Shown here: piece after piece, positions 8,292-15,428 of the stretch
How the letters are laid out: every line of letters begins with the position of its first letter
How positions within the stretch are numbered: position 1 is the stretch's first letter
Made by a program: the position numbers and the translations under genes
Notes under the pieces: model-generated
The model's input: only the letters and a program-made list of their open reading frames with translations
Database searches by the model: none
Told to the model about the DNA's origin: nothing
Assembly (NCBI RefSeq): GCF_001648475.1
Contig: NZ_LXSQ01000028.1
Location: 62,001 to 126,000 of the forward strand
Source: Eikenella halliae
Lineage (GTDB): Bacteria > Pseudomonadota > Gammaproteobacteria > Burkholderiales > Neisseriaceae
Direction: 5' to 3'
DNA length: 64,000 bases

Positions 8292-9227
8292 TTAAGCGAT
8301 GGCTTTCTCGAAGAGATAGCCGCAGGCACCACCGATGGCGGCAGCTTTACGGATGTCGGTGTAGCGCACATACTCCACCTTGCCGCCCACGCCTTCGTAG
8401 CGGTCTACCACCGGCATACCGCGGCGGCGGAAGGTATAGCCGAAGGCGGGCATACCTTCGTCGTTGCCGGCTTCGACCGGTTTCGGGCGTACGATCAGGC
8501 TGGCGAAATTGCCCCACACATCCTTGGTGGCTTTCTTGCCGTCGGGTGTGGAGACGGCCTCGCCGACGATGATTTCTTCCACATCCAAGAGGCGGGTCAG
8601 CTGCTCGAGCGTAAGAATCCCGCGGTCACTGTTGGCCGACAATTGCCCGCGCAAGCCTTTATGTAGGATCAGCTTGCTGTACACCGATGCCCCCAATACC
8701 AGCACGTTCGGGCGCACGCCGCAGGCGGCACGCACTACTTCCCTTGCATTGGCAATATCGGCCTGTACATCGGAGGTATCGTCGCTCCACTGCTTGGTGG
8801 CCGACAGGTCTTTGCTGTGGCCGCTCTCGTAGGTGGGCTTGGCCTGAATCAGCGCGGCAATCTCCAACTCCTGTCGCAGCTGGATACCGGCGGTCACGCG
8901 GCGGGTGGCCTTGGCCTTCTCATCAAACACCGATTCGTGCTGTGCGCGGTAGTCCACGCCGGCGGCCAAATCGTGCTCTTCCAGCACCACCGACATCTTG
9001 CCCGGGAAGTCCAGCGTAATCACATTGCTGGCGGCACCCACGGCACGCTCGGTTTCATACTCGATCAGCGAGCCTTTACCGAACTTCGGCACTTTGATGC
9101 CTTCCTTCTCGGTCAGTACCACCGGCATGATGCGTTCGCCGATGAAACCGCCCTGTCTGTAGCCCAGCGCCAGCTTGGTCAATACTTCGTCCACTTGGCG
9201 CAGGTTGCCTAAATACGTGTTGCTCAT
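8292..9227 (-). CDS. Major capsid protein
   Basis: The 311-residue protein follows the protease/scaffold gene, as major head proteins do in Mu-like phages. It opens MSNTYLGNLRQVDEVLTKLA and contains an Arg-rich RRRGMPVVDRYEG segment near the C-terminus. It does not look closely like Mu gpT by eye. The assignment rests on gene order, length and likeness to HK97-fold capsid proteins of Mu-like prophages. Confidence 0.85.
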   Translation of the reverse strand: MSNTYLGNLRQVDEVLTKLALGYRQGGFIGERIMPVVLTEKEGIKVPKFGKGSLIEYETERAVGAASNVITLDFPGKMSVVLEEHDLAAGVDYRAQHESVFDEKAKATRRVTAGIQLRQELEIAALIQAKPTYESGHSKDLSATKQWSDDTSDVQADIANAREVVRAACGVRPNVLVLGASVYSKLILHKGLRGQLSANSDRGILTLEQLTRLLDVEEIIVGEAVSTPDGKKATKDVWGNFASLIVRPKPVEAGNDEGMPAFGYTFRRRGMPVVDRYEGVGGKVEYVRYTDIRKAAAIGGACGYLFEKAIA

Positions 9228-9259
9228 GTTTCATCTTCCTTTACTGGATAAACGGTTAA

Positions 9260-9727
9260 TCAATTTGCCGTGCGGCGCGCGGCTTCTTCGTAGGTGATGC
9301 CCTCGGCTTTCTGCAAAGCCAAAGCCCGCTCGTGGTGGCTCATGCCCTCGGCGAAGTTCAGGCTGCCTTTGGCCATCTGCCCGGTCGGCAACTGCTGCGG
9401 CAGCACCGCCGCCAAAAACTCGCGCAGCGCAACGCCCAGCGGCTTCGCTGCCTCACCCTCGCCGAAGTCGGCGGTGGTGTGTTCGGGGTGCTCGGCAAAA
9501 TCCAGCACCTGCACCACCAAGGCTTTGTCGGCTGGTTTCAGGCGGCCTTCTTTCACCAGTCCTTCGGCAAAGTCGGCGTTTTGCTTGTGAGCAGCCTTAC
9601 GCTTGGCTTGGTTTTGCTCATCTTGCATTTTTTTCAAATCAGCTTTGGCTTTGGCAGCTTCAGCTTCCGCCTTTTCGCGGGCGGCCTTTTCGGCAGCCAG
9701 TGCGGCGGCTTGGTCTTGTTCAGACAT
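9260..9727 (-). CDS. Internal in-frame scaffold protein (Mu gpZ-like)
   Basis: An in-frame ATG at 9727 opens MSEQDQAAALAAEKAARE. It is preceded by AAGGAG at a spacing of 6, so the 155-residue scaffold can be made separately from the protease-scaffold fusion. In Mu, protein Z is made the same way within gene I and guides capsid assembly before gpI removes it. The product is mostly coiled coil, with a C-terminal region HHERALALQKAEGITYEEA that could bind the capsid protein. Confidence 0.8.
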   Translation of the reverse strand: MSEQDQAAALAAEKAAREKAEAEAAKAKADLKKMQDEQNQAKRKAAHKQNADFAEGLVKEGRLKPADKALVVQVLDFAEHPEHTTADFGEGEAAKPLGVALREFLAAVLPQQLPTGQMAKGSLNFAEGMSHHERALALQKAEGITYEEAARRTAN

Positions 9728-10363
9728 GGGAGACTCCTTATGGTCGGTTGGGTTGGGGGTGGGAGGGGGATCGGCAAACAACACCGGGTCGGGCGGCAGG
9801 TCAGGCCGGGCGGCCATTTCCTTGATGCCTTCGATTTCCCAGTCCGGCACTACCTTGTCGGCGGCGTCTTGGCCAAACTGGGCAATCAGCCATTCGCGCA
9901 TATTGCGCCACAGCCGGGCGGCGATACCGTGTGCCGCCTCGGAAAACTCAATCACGCCGTCCTCGGCCGCGCCGAACTCAATCGCCCGCAGCCCCTTGAC
10001 CGCCGGGGCGTGTGCGCCGAGAAAGCCGACATGGCGCAGGTAGTAGCTGTCCGGCACCGGGTTGTTCGGATGGCCGGGCGGCCAAAAGGAGGCGGATACC
10101 TTCTTGTAGCGGCCGGCGCGGACGGCAGCGGCAAAGCCATCATCCATTTGGGCAAACTCGGCAGTCAGGCTGCCGCCGTCGGCCGCCAGCTTCGGCACCC
10201 AGCCGTAGGCCGGGGCGTTCATGGCCGGATGGCCGATGACAATCGGCGCTTCATGCAGCTTCGGGTCGTACACCTCGGCAGCGCGCTGTACGTCGGCATC
10301 CGTGATGTTCCATTGACTGCCGTCGGCACTGGTGCGTTTGCCGCTTCGAAAAATCTCAAACAT
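9260..10363 (-). CDS. Capsid maturation protease with fused scaffold (Mu gpI-like)
   Basis: The 367-residue protein has an N-terminal protease half (about residues 1-170) of the Mu gpI type with VIGHPAMNAPAYGW near residue 45. The C-terminal half is a charged, Ala/Lys/Glu-rich coiled coil typical of scaffolds. The 3' half can be translated alone from 9727. The start lies directly after a terminator-like hairpin whose second arm (GGGGA) would serve as ribosome binding site. It is the first gene of the leftward head-tail operon. Confidence 0.9.
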   Translation of the reverse strand: MFEIFRSGKRTSADGSQWNITDADVQRAAEVYDPKLHEAPIVIGHPAMNAPAYGWVPKLAADGGSLTAEFAQMDDGFAAAVRAGRYKKVSASFWPPGHPNNPVPDSYYLRHVGFLGAHAPAVKGLRAIEFGAAEDGVIEFSEAAHGIAARLWRNMREWLIAQFGQDAADKVVPDWEIEGIKEMAARPDLPPDPVLFADPPPTPNPTDHKESPMSEQDQAAALAAEKAAREKAEAEAAKAKADLKKMQDEQNQAKRKAAHKQNADFAEGLVKEGRLKPADKALVVQVLDFAEHPEHTTADFGEGEAAKPLGVALREFLAAVLPQQLPTGQMAKGSLNFAEGMSHHERALALQKAEGITYEEAARRTAN

Positions 10364-10370
10364 AAAAAAT

Positions 10371-10401
10371 CCCCATCACTCGTGTTAAGCGAATGATGGG
10401 G
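10371..10401 (-). terminator. Hairpin with T-run overlapping late promoter 2
   Basis: CCCCATCA (10371-10378) pairs with TGATGGGG (10394-10401). On the minus strand a T6 run follows, just before the protease ATG. The predicted late start (about 10386) lies in the loop, so only transcripts that read through from the early operon contain both arms. Confidence 0.75.
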
Positions 10402-10438
10402 CATGGGCTGCCTGAAAGTCCTTTAAACGGGTTTAAAA
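10393..10438 (-). promoter_or_regulatory. Predicted late promoter 2 (protease-capsid unit)
   Basis: The palindrome at 10421-10438 (one mismatch to TTTTAAAC-NN-GTTTAAAA) is centred 31.5 bases from CATCAT (10398-10393, minus strand), the same geometry as at 4.3 and 20.3 kb. It sits between the activator gene and the capsid protease gene, as PI does in Mu. The -10 element is the weakest of the three. Confidence 0.65.
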
Positions 10439-10564
10439 AAATACCTCCGAAGCCGGCATCGCCAAATTTGCGTTTTAAGCGCGTTCGGGCGGCGGGATAA
10501 GCAAACGTACCAAACCGTAAAAAGACATCGGTCAGGAACGTTCCTGACCGACCTTGTGCGCGTT

Positions 10565-10936
10565 TTAATCTGTTTTACTCCCTTTGCCTTTCCCTTCATC
10601 GAACAAATCCTGCTGTGCGGCGTCGATTTTAGCCTGTCGTACCCGTTCGATGATGCGGTAAATCCACTGCTCCGAAAACCCGTACTCACGTGCCAGCTCT
10701 TTTTGATTGGTACCGTCGAACTTGTCAAAGATTTCTACGTCGCGCTCGTCGATGTCCCACAGCACCCCGTGCGGGATATACAGGTTCTGTCCGCCCCATT
10801 CCCGCGCCATACGTTTGGCCACATGGTTACCGATGGTTTTGGCCTGCTTTTTGTCCGCCACCCCGGCAGAATGCACTTCCTCTCCGACCTTGGCCGCCAA
10901 ATCGGACAGCAGCTCGGCCACCCTTGCCTGCGTCAT
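10565..10936 (-). CDS. Mor/C-family late transcription activator
   Basis: The 123-residue protein belongs to the Mor/C activator family of Mu-like phages. The C-terminal half (NQKELAREYGFSEQWIYRIIERVR) is the helix-turn-helix. The N-terminal half, with IPHGVLWDIDERDVEIFDKFDG, resembles the Mor dimerisation region. The ATG at 10936 was chosen because it overlaps the stop of gemA (ATGA) and follows GGAAGGAG. It is the last gene of the early operon and the only such activator in view. It is the natural candidate for binding the palindromes at 4.37, 10.43 and 20.26 kb. Confidence 0.9.
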   Translation of the reverse strand: MTQARVAELLSDLAAKVGEEVHSAGVADKKQAKTIGNHVAKRMAREWGGQNLYIPHGVLWDIDERDVEIFDKFDGTNQKELAREYGFSEQWIYRIIERVRQAKIDAAQQDLFDEGKGKGSKTD

Positions 10937-11409
10937 GTTCCCGCTCCTTCCCGCGTTACCCGCTGTTTCCATTTTTTCAAATGCTCAATCACCCGTGAGG
11001 CATCATCCACACTCAGCCAGCCTTGGTAATCCACGCCGGTCATGCGGGATACGAAACGGGATAGGCTCAGTTCCGACGGGCTGCGTACCGCGCCCAAGCG
11101 GTGCAGCTCCAGCCACAGGGCGCGGATTTTTTTGATTTGCGCGTCCACCCCGGCCGCTGCCTCGCGCACCGGGATATCCTGCCGGCCGCTTTTGGTCTGC
11201 GCCTTGGTGGTGACCACGAAGCCCTGCGCCTTCATGCCTCGCAAGGCCAGCTCCAGCTCGGCCACGCTCATCTGCTTGCTGCTGGTCTTGCCGCCGGAGG
11301 CGTTGGCCAGCAGCCTGCGGTAGGCGGCATCATCCAGCATCAGCTGGTTTTTGGCCACGTGAATAAGCTTAATCAGGCGGGCTTTCTTGTGGGCTTTGGG
11401 TTCACGCAT
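10933..11409 (-). CDS. gemA: GemA-like protein (Mu gp16, DUF1018)
   Basis: The 158-residue protein has the family pattern KKARLIKLIHVAKNQLMLDDAAYRRLL near the start, with VDYQGWLSVDDASRVIEHLK at the end. GemA of Mu modulates host gene expression and DNA topology; that role is taken from Mu. It overlaps the activator gene by four bases. Confidence 0.85.
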   Translation of the reverse strand: MREPKAHKKARLIKLIHVAKNQLMLDDAAYRRLLANASGGKTSSKQMSVAELELALRGMKAQGFVVTTKAQTKSGRQDIPVREAAAGVDAQIKKIRALWLELHRLGAVRSPSELSLSRFVSRMTGVDYQGWLSVDDASRVIEHLKKWKQRVTREGAGT

Positions 11410-11473
11410 TTGGACTCTCCTAATGTTCCACTGATGCCGCCGTACTGTGGCAGCGGCATGGGTTGAACATCAC

Positions 11474-11749
11474 TTATTGTTTGAGGGCATCGCGCAGCGG
11501 CTTGCCGGCTTTAAACTTAGCCTGTCTGGCCGCCGGAATCGTGATAGTCTCGCCGGTAGCAGGATTTCGGCCTTGGCGTTCGGCTCGTTCGACTACGGTA
11601 AAGGTGCCGAAGCCCACCAATAGCACGTCTTCGCCGCGTTTAAGGCTGTCGGCCACGATGCTTTCAAAGGCAGTCAATGCTTTGGTGGTATCGCTCTTGC
11701 TGAGCCCAGCCTCAGCTGCCATCGCGTTGATCAAATCTGTTTTGTTCAT
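11474..11749 (-). CDS. Phage-borne HU DNA-binding protein
   Basis: The 91-residue product is a full-length HU/IHF-family protein. It has MNKTDLINAMAAEAGLSK at the start, the VGFGTFTVVERAERQGRNPATGE beta arm with the conserved RNP tip, and FKAGKPLRDAL at the end. HU bends DNA, and Mu transposition depends on it. Carrying its own copy in the early operon would free the phage from host HU levels. The nearest relatives (host hupB or phage) cannot be told apart here. Confidence 0.93.
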   Translation of the reverse strand: MNKTDLINAMAAEAGLSKSDTTKALTAFESIVADSLKRGEDVLLVGFGTFTVVERAERQGRNPATGETITIPAARQAKFKAGKPLRDALKQ

Positions 11750-11793
11750 AGTGTTACTCCTAAAGTGGTAAACGGCAGGCCGTGCCGCGCGGG

Positions 11794-11994
11794 TTACTGC
11801 TTAATCTCTGGGACATCTTGCACTTCCTCACCACGTAGGCGAGCGTTGGCATTGATGGTCATCATCGCTATGGCGGCATAATTCTGTGCCGGGGTATTCT
11901 TTGAGGAGATACTACGCACCATAGGCGCGTCACTGGTACATCCGATTTCCAGCGTATTTTCCACGTCTTCGATGGTAATGATTACTTTGGCCAT
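11794..11994 (-). CDS. Early phage protein of unknown function
   Basis: This 66-residue protein starts MAKVIITIEDVENTLEIGC and is otherwise without a recognised motif. It fits tightly into the early operon, 4 bases from the DUF3164 gene. Similar short genes accompany DUF3164 genes in Mu-like prophages. Confidence 0.65.
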   Translation of the reverse strand: MAKVIITIEDVENTLEIGCTSDAPMVRSISSKNTPAQNYAAIAMMTINANARLRGEEVQDVPEIKQ

Positions 11995-11998
11995 GTCA

Positions 11999-12610
11999 TT
12001 ACACCTTTGCGATATCCAAGTTCATCAAGCGATACTCGCCGTTGGCATCGCGCTCGTGCACCCGCACAAAGGCCTTGCTGGTATGCACCTGAAGACTGTC
12101 GCTCAATGCATCCATCGCGCGTTGCCATTTCTCGTCGCTGATGTCCAGACGGCGCAGTCCCAGCACGCGGGCGGTGCTGATATTGCCGTCGCGGTCGGTG
12201 GCGAAGGCGGCGTTGATGATGGCCAGCAGCTCGGGGCGGCTGCCTTCCGAGTATTCGCGGATACATTCGTCAATCAGCACTTTGGCAGCGGCCAGCCCCT
12301 CATCGAATACCAGGGCATCTTGCATCGCCAGCTGCACGCGGTATTGGCCGTCGAAACTGTGCAGGCGGATATTGCCCTTCTTGCCGCCCAGCGAGGTGCC
12401 GTACTGGTTGGCAGAGAGTTCGGCAAAGGCTGCAATCTCATCCATCGCCCAGCGGCGGTATTCCTGCAGCTCTTCCTGTACCGCGCGGGCGCGGGCGGTA
12501 ATCTTCTGCACCAGCTCGTCGCGCAGCAGGTCAATCGGGCGGATGTTGGCAATCGGTACCAGATTGCCGCGTGCGTCCTTCTTGTATTGGCTCATATCAA
12601 TTTGGCTCAT
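11999..12610 (-). CDS. DUF3164 early phage protein
   Basis: The product is about 203 residues and matches the DUF3164 family of Mu-like phages. It is helical, with GGKKGNIRLHSFDGQYRVQLA in the middle. No enzymatic function is established. The frame is open to 12625; the ATG at 12610 (MSQIDMSQ), the second in-frame methionine group, follows GGAATGAAG and was preferred. The 5' end overlaps the upstream gene slightly. Confidence 0.75.
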   Translation of the reverse strand: MSQIDMSQYKKDARGNLVPIANIRPIDLLRDELVQKITARARAVQEELQEYRRWAMDEIAAFAELSANQYGTSLGGKKGNIRLHSFDGQYRVQLAMQDALVFDEGLAAAKVLIDECIREYSEGSRPELLAIINAAFATDRDGNISTARVLGLRRLDISDEKWQRAMDALSDSLQVHTSKAFVRVHERDANGEYRLMNLDIAKV

Positions 12611-13013
12611 CTTCATTCCTTCCATCGTCTAAAAATCGGTTTCGTTCAATCATCTTGTCGGCCAGCATGCCTAACATTTTGGCCAAACGCTTTTTGTTTC
12701 TGGCTATTTCCTCTTCCGTCCACACCTTTTTCGGGGCTTCCAGCTGCGGCGGGGGCGGCACGGGCGGGATACAGGCAATCAGCATTTTCGGGGTCGGCCA
12801 GCGGTCTACGGTTGCCCATAACGCGCCGAAGGCCTGTCGGATGCGCGGTACGTCGCGCTCGTCGTCCCAGGCGATCGGCAGCGAATCGAAAGCGGCAATC
12901 CATGCCAGATACGTCCCGTCGGCCGCATCGAGCGGCGGATGCCCGGGCAACCGCATGGCGAATATGTGCTGGATGCCGGACACCAAGGCATTGTTTACTT
13001 CTTTGGTCATCAT
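12597..13013 (-). CDS. Early phage protein of unknown function
   Basis: The 138-residue protein has a Trp-rich middle, a Pro-rich linker (CIPPVPPPPQ) and a basic C-terminus. No family was recognised. The layout of a compact domain, proline linker and charged tail suggests a nucleic-acid or protein adaptor, but that is a guess. It overlaps the DUF3164 gene by 14 bases. Confidence 0.65.
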   Translation of the reverse strand: MMTKEVNNALVSGIQHIFAMRLPGHPPLDAADGTYLAWIAAFDSLPIAWDDERDVPRIRQAFGALWATVDRWPTPKMLIACIPPVPPPPQLEAPKKVWTEEEIARNKKRLAKMLGMLADKMIERNRFLDDGRNEDEPN

Positions 13014-13022
13014 TTCGGATCA

Positions 13023-13529
13023 TCATCGCTTAAACTTCTCACCGGCTGCGGCTGCCTGAATGGTGCTGCTGGGCGCGGTCTGTTGTTGCTGGTTAAGGCT
13101 GCCTGAAAGGGCGGTATCCGCTGCCGGAGCCAAGGCTGCGCCGGCGGTTTTGTCCGGCGTCCAGAAGGTCAGGTTCTCCAGCAGGAAGCCGTGGCTGGTC
13201 AGGGGCGGGGTCAGCTTGCCGCTGTCGCGGGCTTCGATAACGCGGTTAAACGCCCAAATCCATGCTTCGCGCGGTGCGGGGTAACTCTGCCGCTTGCGGG
13301 TAATCTCGCCCGCCTGAATCAGCGGCACCAGCTCGCCCAGCAGCTTGGCCGCCCGCGCCCAGCTCAGGTCGCGCTCGCCCGGGCGGAACAGGCCGAGATA
13401 GCGCAGCGCGGCTTTGGCCAGCTCGTCGGAGATACCGGCCAGCGCCACCATCAGGCTGCGCGCCTCGTCGTGGGTAATCAGCACCTCAAGGCTGGCGCTG
13501 GCGCCGCAGCAGGGGCAACGGGTTTTCAT
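13023..13529 (-). CDS. Early phage protein with N-terminal zinc-ribbon-like motif
   Basis: The 168-residue protein begins MKTRCPCCGASASLEVL, with a CPCC cluster but no clear second Cys pair. Residues 30-110 form a helical domain with PGERDLSWARAAKLLGELVPLI and PREAWIWAFNRVIEARDSGKL. Such proteins occur in early regions of Neisseria and Haemophilus Mu-like prophages. It overlaps the upstream gene by 4 bases. The frame is open further upstream, but the ATG at 13529 gives the conserved-looking start. Confidence 0.7.
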   Translation of the reverse strand: MKTRCPCCGASASLEVLITHDEARSLMVALAGISDELAKAALRYLGLFRPGERDLSWARAAKLLGELVPLIQAGEITRKRQSYPAPREAWIWAFNRVIEARDSGKLTPPLTSHGFLLENLTFWTPDKTAGAALAPAADTALSGSLNQQQQTAPSSTIQAAAAGEKFKR

Positions 13530-13846
13530 GCTGCCGTTCCTTGCTGCTTGGCGTCCAGCCGCATAAAGGTATCGATATTTTCGCGTTCGGCTTGCAGGGC
13601 GAAATTCCTGTCTTCGGTGTCCATATCTTCCGGGTAGTCGCACAGGATCATCCAATCCAGCCGGGCAGTGTCGGGATGTATAACAAGCTCCAAATCATCG
13701 CTATAGACAAGCTCTGTCTTCTCTTCGGAGATAAATTGCACAGTAACCTCATCGCGTGTGTTTGCCTCTTCCAACACCACACCGAATACCGGATTTTCTA
13801 CATCTTTGAAACGAACATGGTCGCCAAATTTAAAACAGGTTTTCAT
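13526..13846 (-). CDS. Early phage protein with SH3-like N-terminus
   Basis: This 106-residue acidic protein begins MKTCFKFGDHVRFKDVENPVFGVV, like small SH3-type barrels in which a beta strand follows FGDHVRF. It then has VTVQFISEEKTELVYSDDLELV. The ATG at 13846 follows AGGAC at a suitable distance. Function unknown. Confidence 0.65.
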   Translation of the reverse strand: MKTCFKFGDHVRFKDVENPVFGVVLEEANTRDEVTVQFISEEKTELVYSDDLELVIHPDTARLDWMILCDYPEDMDTEDRNFALQAERENIDTFMRLDAKQQGTAA

Positions 13847-13861
13847 TTCATTTGTCCTCAC

Positions 13862-14137
13862 TTATTTCCCAACCGGTTCATACACAATCCCGCGCATCCG
13901 CTCTTGATCGCTCATGCGCCCGTACACTGCTGCCGCTTCGGCGGCCTCGCTCTCGGCCTGCCGCTCTTTGGCTGCCAGCCGTGCCGCTGCCTTATCCGGC
14001 TGTCCCACCAGCTGCCGATGGGCGGCCGGCTGCGGGGTACAGCTGCCGGCCATGGCGGCATAGGCCACTGCCACGATGGCGGCAATCAACCAGTTCCGAG
14101 CTTCGCGGCGGGCAACGTTTTTTAATTCCGGCCACAT
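13862..14137 (-). CDS. Small membrane-anchored early phage protein
   Basis: The 91-residue protein has one hydrophobic segment (about residues 14-32, LIAAIVAVAYAAMAGSC) and then a charged Ala/Glu-rich helix. The cysteine after the segment is not in a standard lipobox, so a lipoprotein is possible but unsure. Start chosen at the ATG after GGAAAGGATAACAACC. It is next to another small membrane protein, which suggests a pair acting at the membrane. Confidence 0.6.
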   Translation of the reverse strand: MWPELKNVARREARNWLIAAIVAVAYAAMAGSCTPQPAAHRQLVGQPDKAAARLAAKERQAESEAAEAAAVYGRMSDQERMRGIVYEPVGK

Positions 14138-14142
14138 GGTTG

Positions 14143-14286
14143 TTATCCTTTCCAACTGATGCGGATATAACGCACCGCTTCGCCGATACCGATACCGATG
14201 ATGACCAGCGCCAGCGCCAAGGTCAGCGCGTTGCCGAGCACCTGCCAGCAGCTTGCCTGTACAAACCAGTTCCAAAATGCACTCAT
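14143..14286 (-). CDS. Very short membrane protein
   Basis: This 47-residue frame starts MSAFWNWFVQASCW, continues through an 18-residue hydrophobic segment (LTLALALVIIGIGIG) and ends IRISWKG. It fills the gap between the ATPase gene and the next small gene with 1 and 5 base spacings, and its last codons contain the ribosome binding site of that gene. The operon-like packing and clean membrane segment support it being real. Function unknown. Confidence 0.55.
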   Translation of the reverse strand: MSAFWNWFVQASCWQVLGNALTLALALVIIGIGIGEAVRYIRISWKG

Positions 14287-14287
14287 C

Positions 14288-15427
14288 TCACACCCCCCTT
14301 ACCATGTCGCCGTCCACCGGCATCTGCAGCTCGGCCGCCTGATTCATGGCCGCCGATACCAAGTTGTTTACCGCCAGCGGGTAGAGCAGGCTGTGCTCTT
14401 CCACCCCGCGCCCGCTGCGGCCGCGCACCGTCAGCCGTTCGGCCACCGCGTCAATCGCGCTCTCGTCCATAATTTTGGTGATGTCGCCGCCGGCGCGTTC
14501 GATTTTGTGTTTCAGGTAGCCTGCCAGCCGTCCGTCGGTCAGCGGCAAGAGCGTCACCACCTCGCAGCGCTGCACCACTTCGCGCACCGCCGGGTTGTTT
14601 TCGCTGAGCTTCTGCGCCAGTTCGGTCTGGCCGATCAGTACGATACCGAGCAGGCGGTCAAAACCGTTCTTCAATTCAAAAAAGCGTTTCAGATGTTTCA
14701 GGGTCGGAATCGGCAGGCCATGTGCCTCTTCAATCATCAGCACATGTTTGTTGCCCGCTTTCGCGCTCTCCTGCAGGGCGCGGTGGATTTGGCGGAAACG
14801 TGCTTCCGAATCGCGGTAGGGTCGGGTGCCGGGCGATACGGCTTCCAAGATGGCGGCGGCAATGTGTGCGGCTTTCAGGGTTTTGCCCTTCACATCGTTG
14901 TCTTCCATCGCCAGCACATACGGTTCGATGGTGATAACCTGCCTGCCATCACGGTTGATGCGGTCTTGCAGGTCTTCGCGCAGGGTGGACTTGCCCGCGC
15001 CGCTTTCGCCTACCACCGCCACAAAGCCGCCGTGGCAGGCCGTCTGATACATCGCCTCGCGTACATAACGCACATCAGGGGTCATATACACGTCTTCCGC
15101 GCTGCGGATTTCATCGTTGAACGGGTCGCGTACCAGGCCGAAATAACGGCGGGTGGCTTGGGTCAAAGTGGCTTTTCGTAGTAACATATCGTCGTCCTCG
15201 CTTTCATTAGGGTGGGCAGGTGCGGTTTCCGGCTCGTTTCTCAGGCTCGCTGGGATGCCCGCACCATTCGTTTCAAAATACTGCTTCAAACTCTCGCGCA
15301 GCCCGGCTGCGCCTTTTTTCGGCCATTCGCCGTGGTTGATTACCGCCACCAACCTGGGCTTGCTGCAGCCGATTTCGGCGGCGGCCACGGCGTACGATTT
15401 GCCGATTTTTCTAAATGCTTCCTTCAT
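14288..15427 (-). CDS. Transposition ATPase, MuB-like (AAA family)
   Basis: The 379-residue protein has an N-terminal helix-turn-helix-like part (residues 1-50), a Walker A motif GESGAGKS (140-147) and a Walker B motif HVLMIEEAH. The later region ends in an AAA lid. MuB-type ATPases bind DNA, choose targets and activate the transposase. The gene follows the transposase gene at 1 base. It is closer to the ExeA/TniB style ATPases of BcepMu-like phages than to Mu gpB itself. Confidence 0.92.
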   Translation of the reverse strand: MKEAFRKIGKSYAVAAAEIGCSKPRLVAVINHGEWPKKGAAGLRESLKQYFETNGAGIPASLRNEPETAPAHPNESEDDDMLLRKATLTQATRRYFGLVRDPFNDEIRSAEDVYMTPDVRYVREAMYQTACHGGFVAVVGESGAGKSTLREDLQDRINRDGRQVITIEPYVLAMEDNDVKGKTLKAAHIAAAILEAVSPGTRPYRDSEARFRQIHRALQESAKAGNKHVLMIEEAHGLPIPTLKHLKRFFELKNGFDRLLGIVLIGQTELAQKLSENNPAVREVVQRCEVVTLLPLTDGRLAGYLKHKIERAGGDITKIMDESAIDAVAERLTVRGRSGRGVEEHSLLYPLAVNNLVSAAMNQAAELQMPVDGDMVRGV

Positions 15428-15428
15428 C

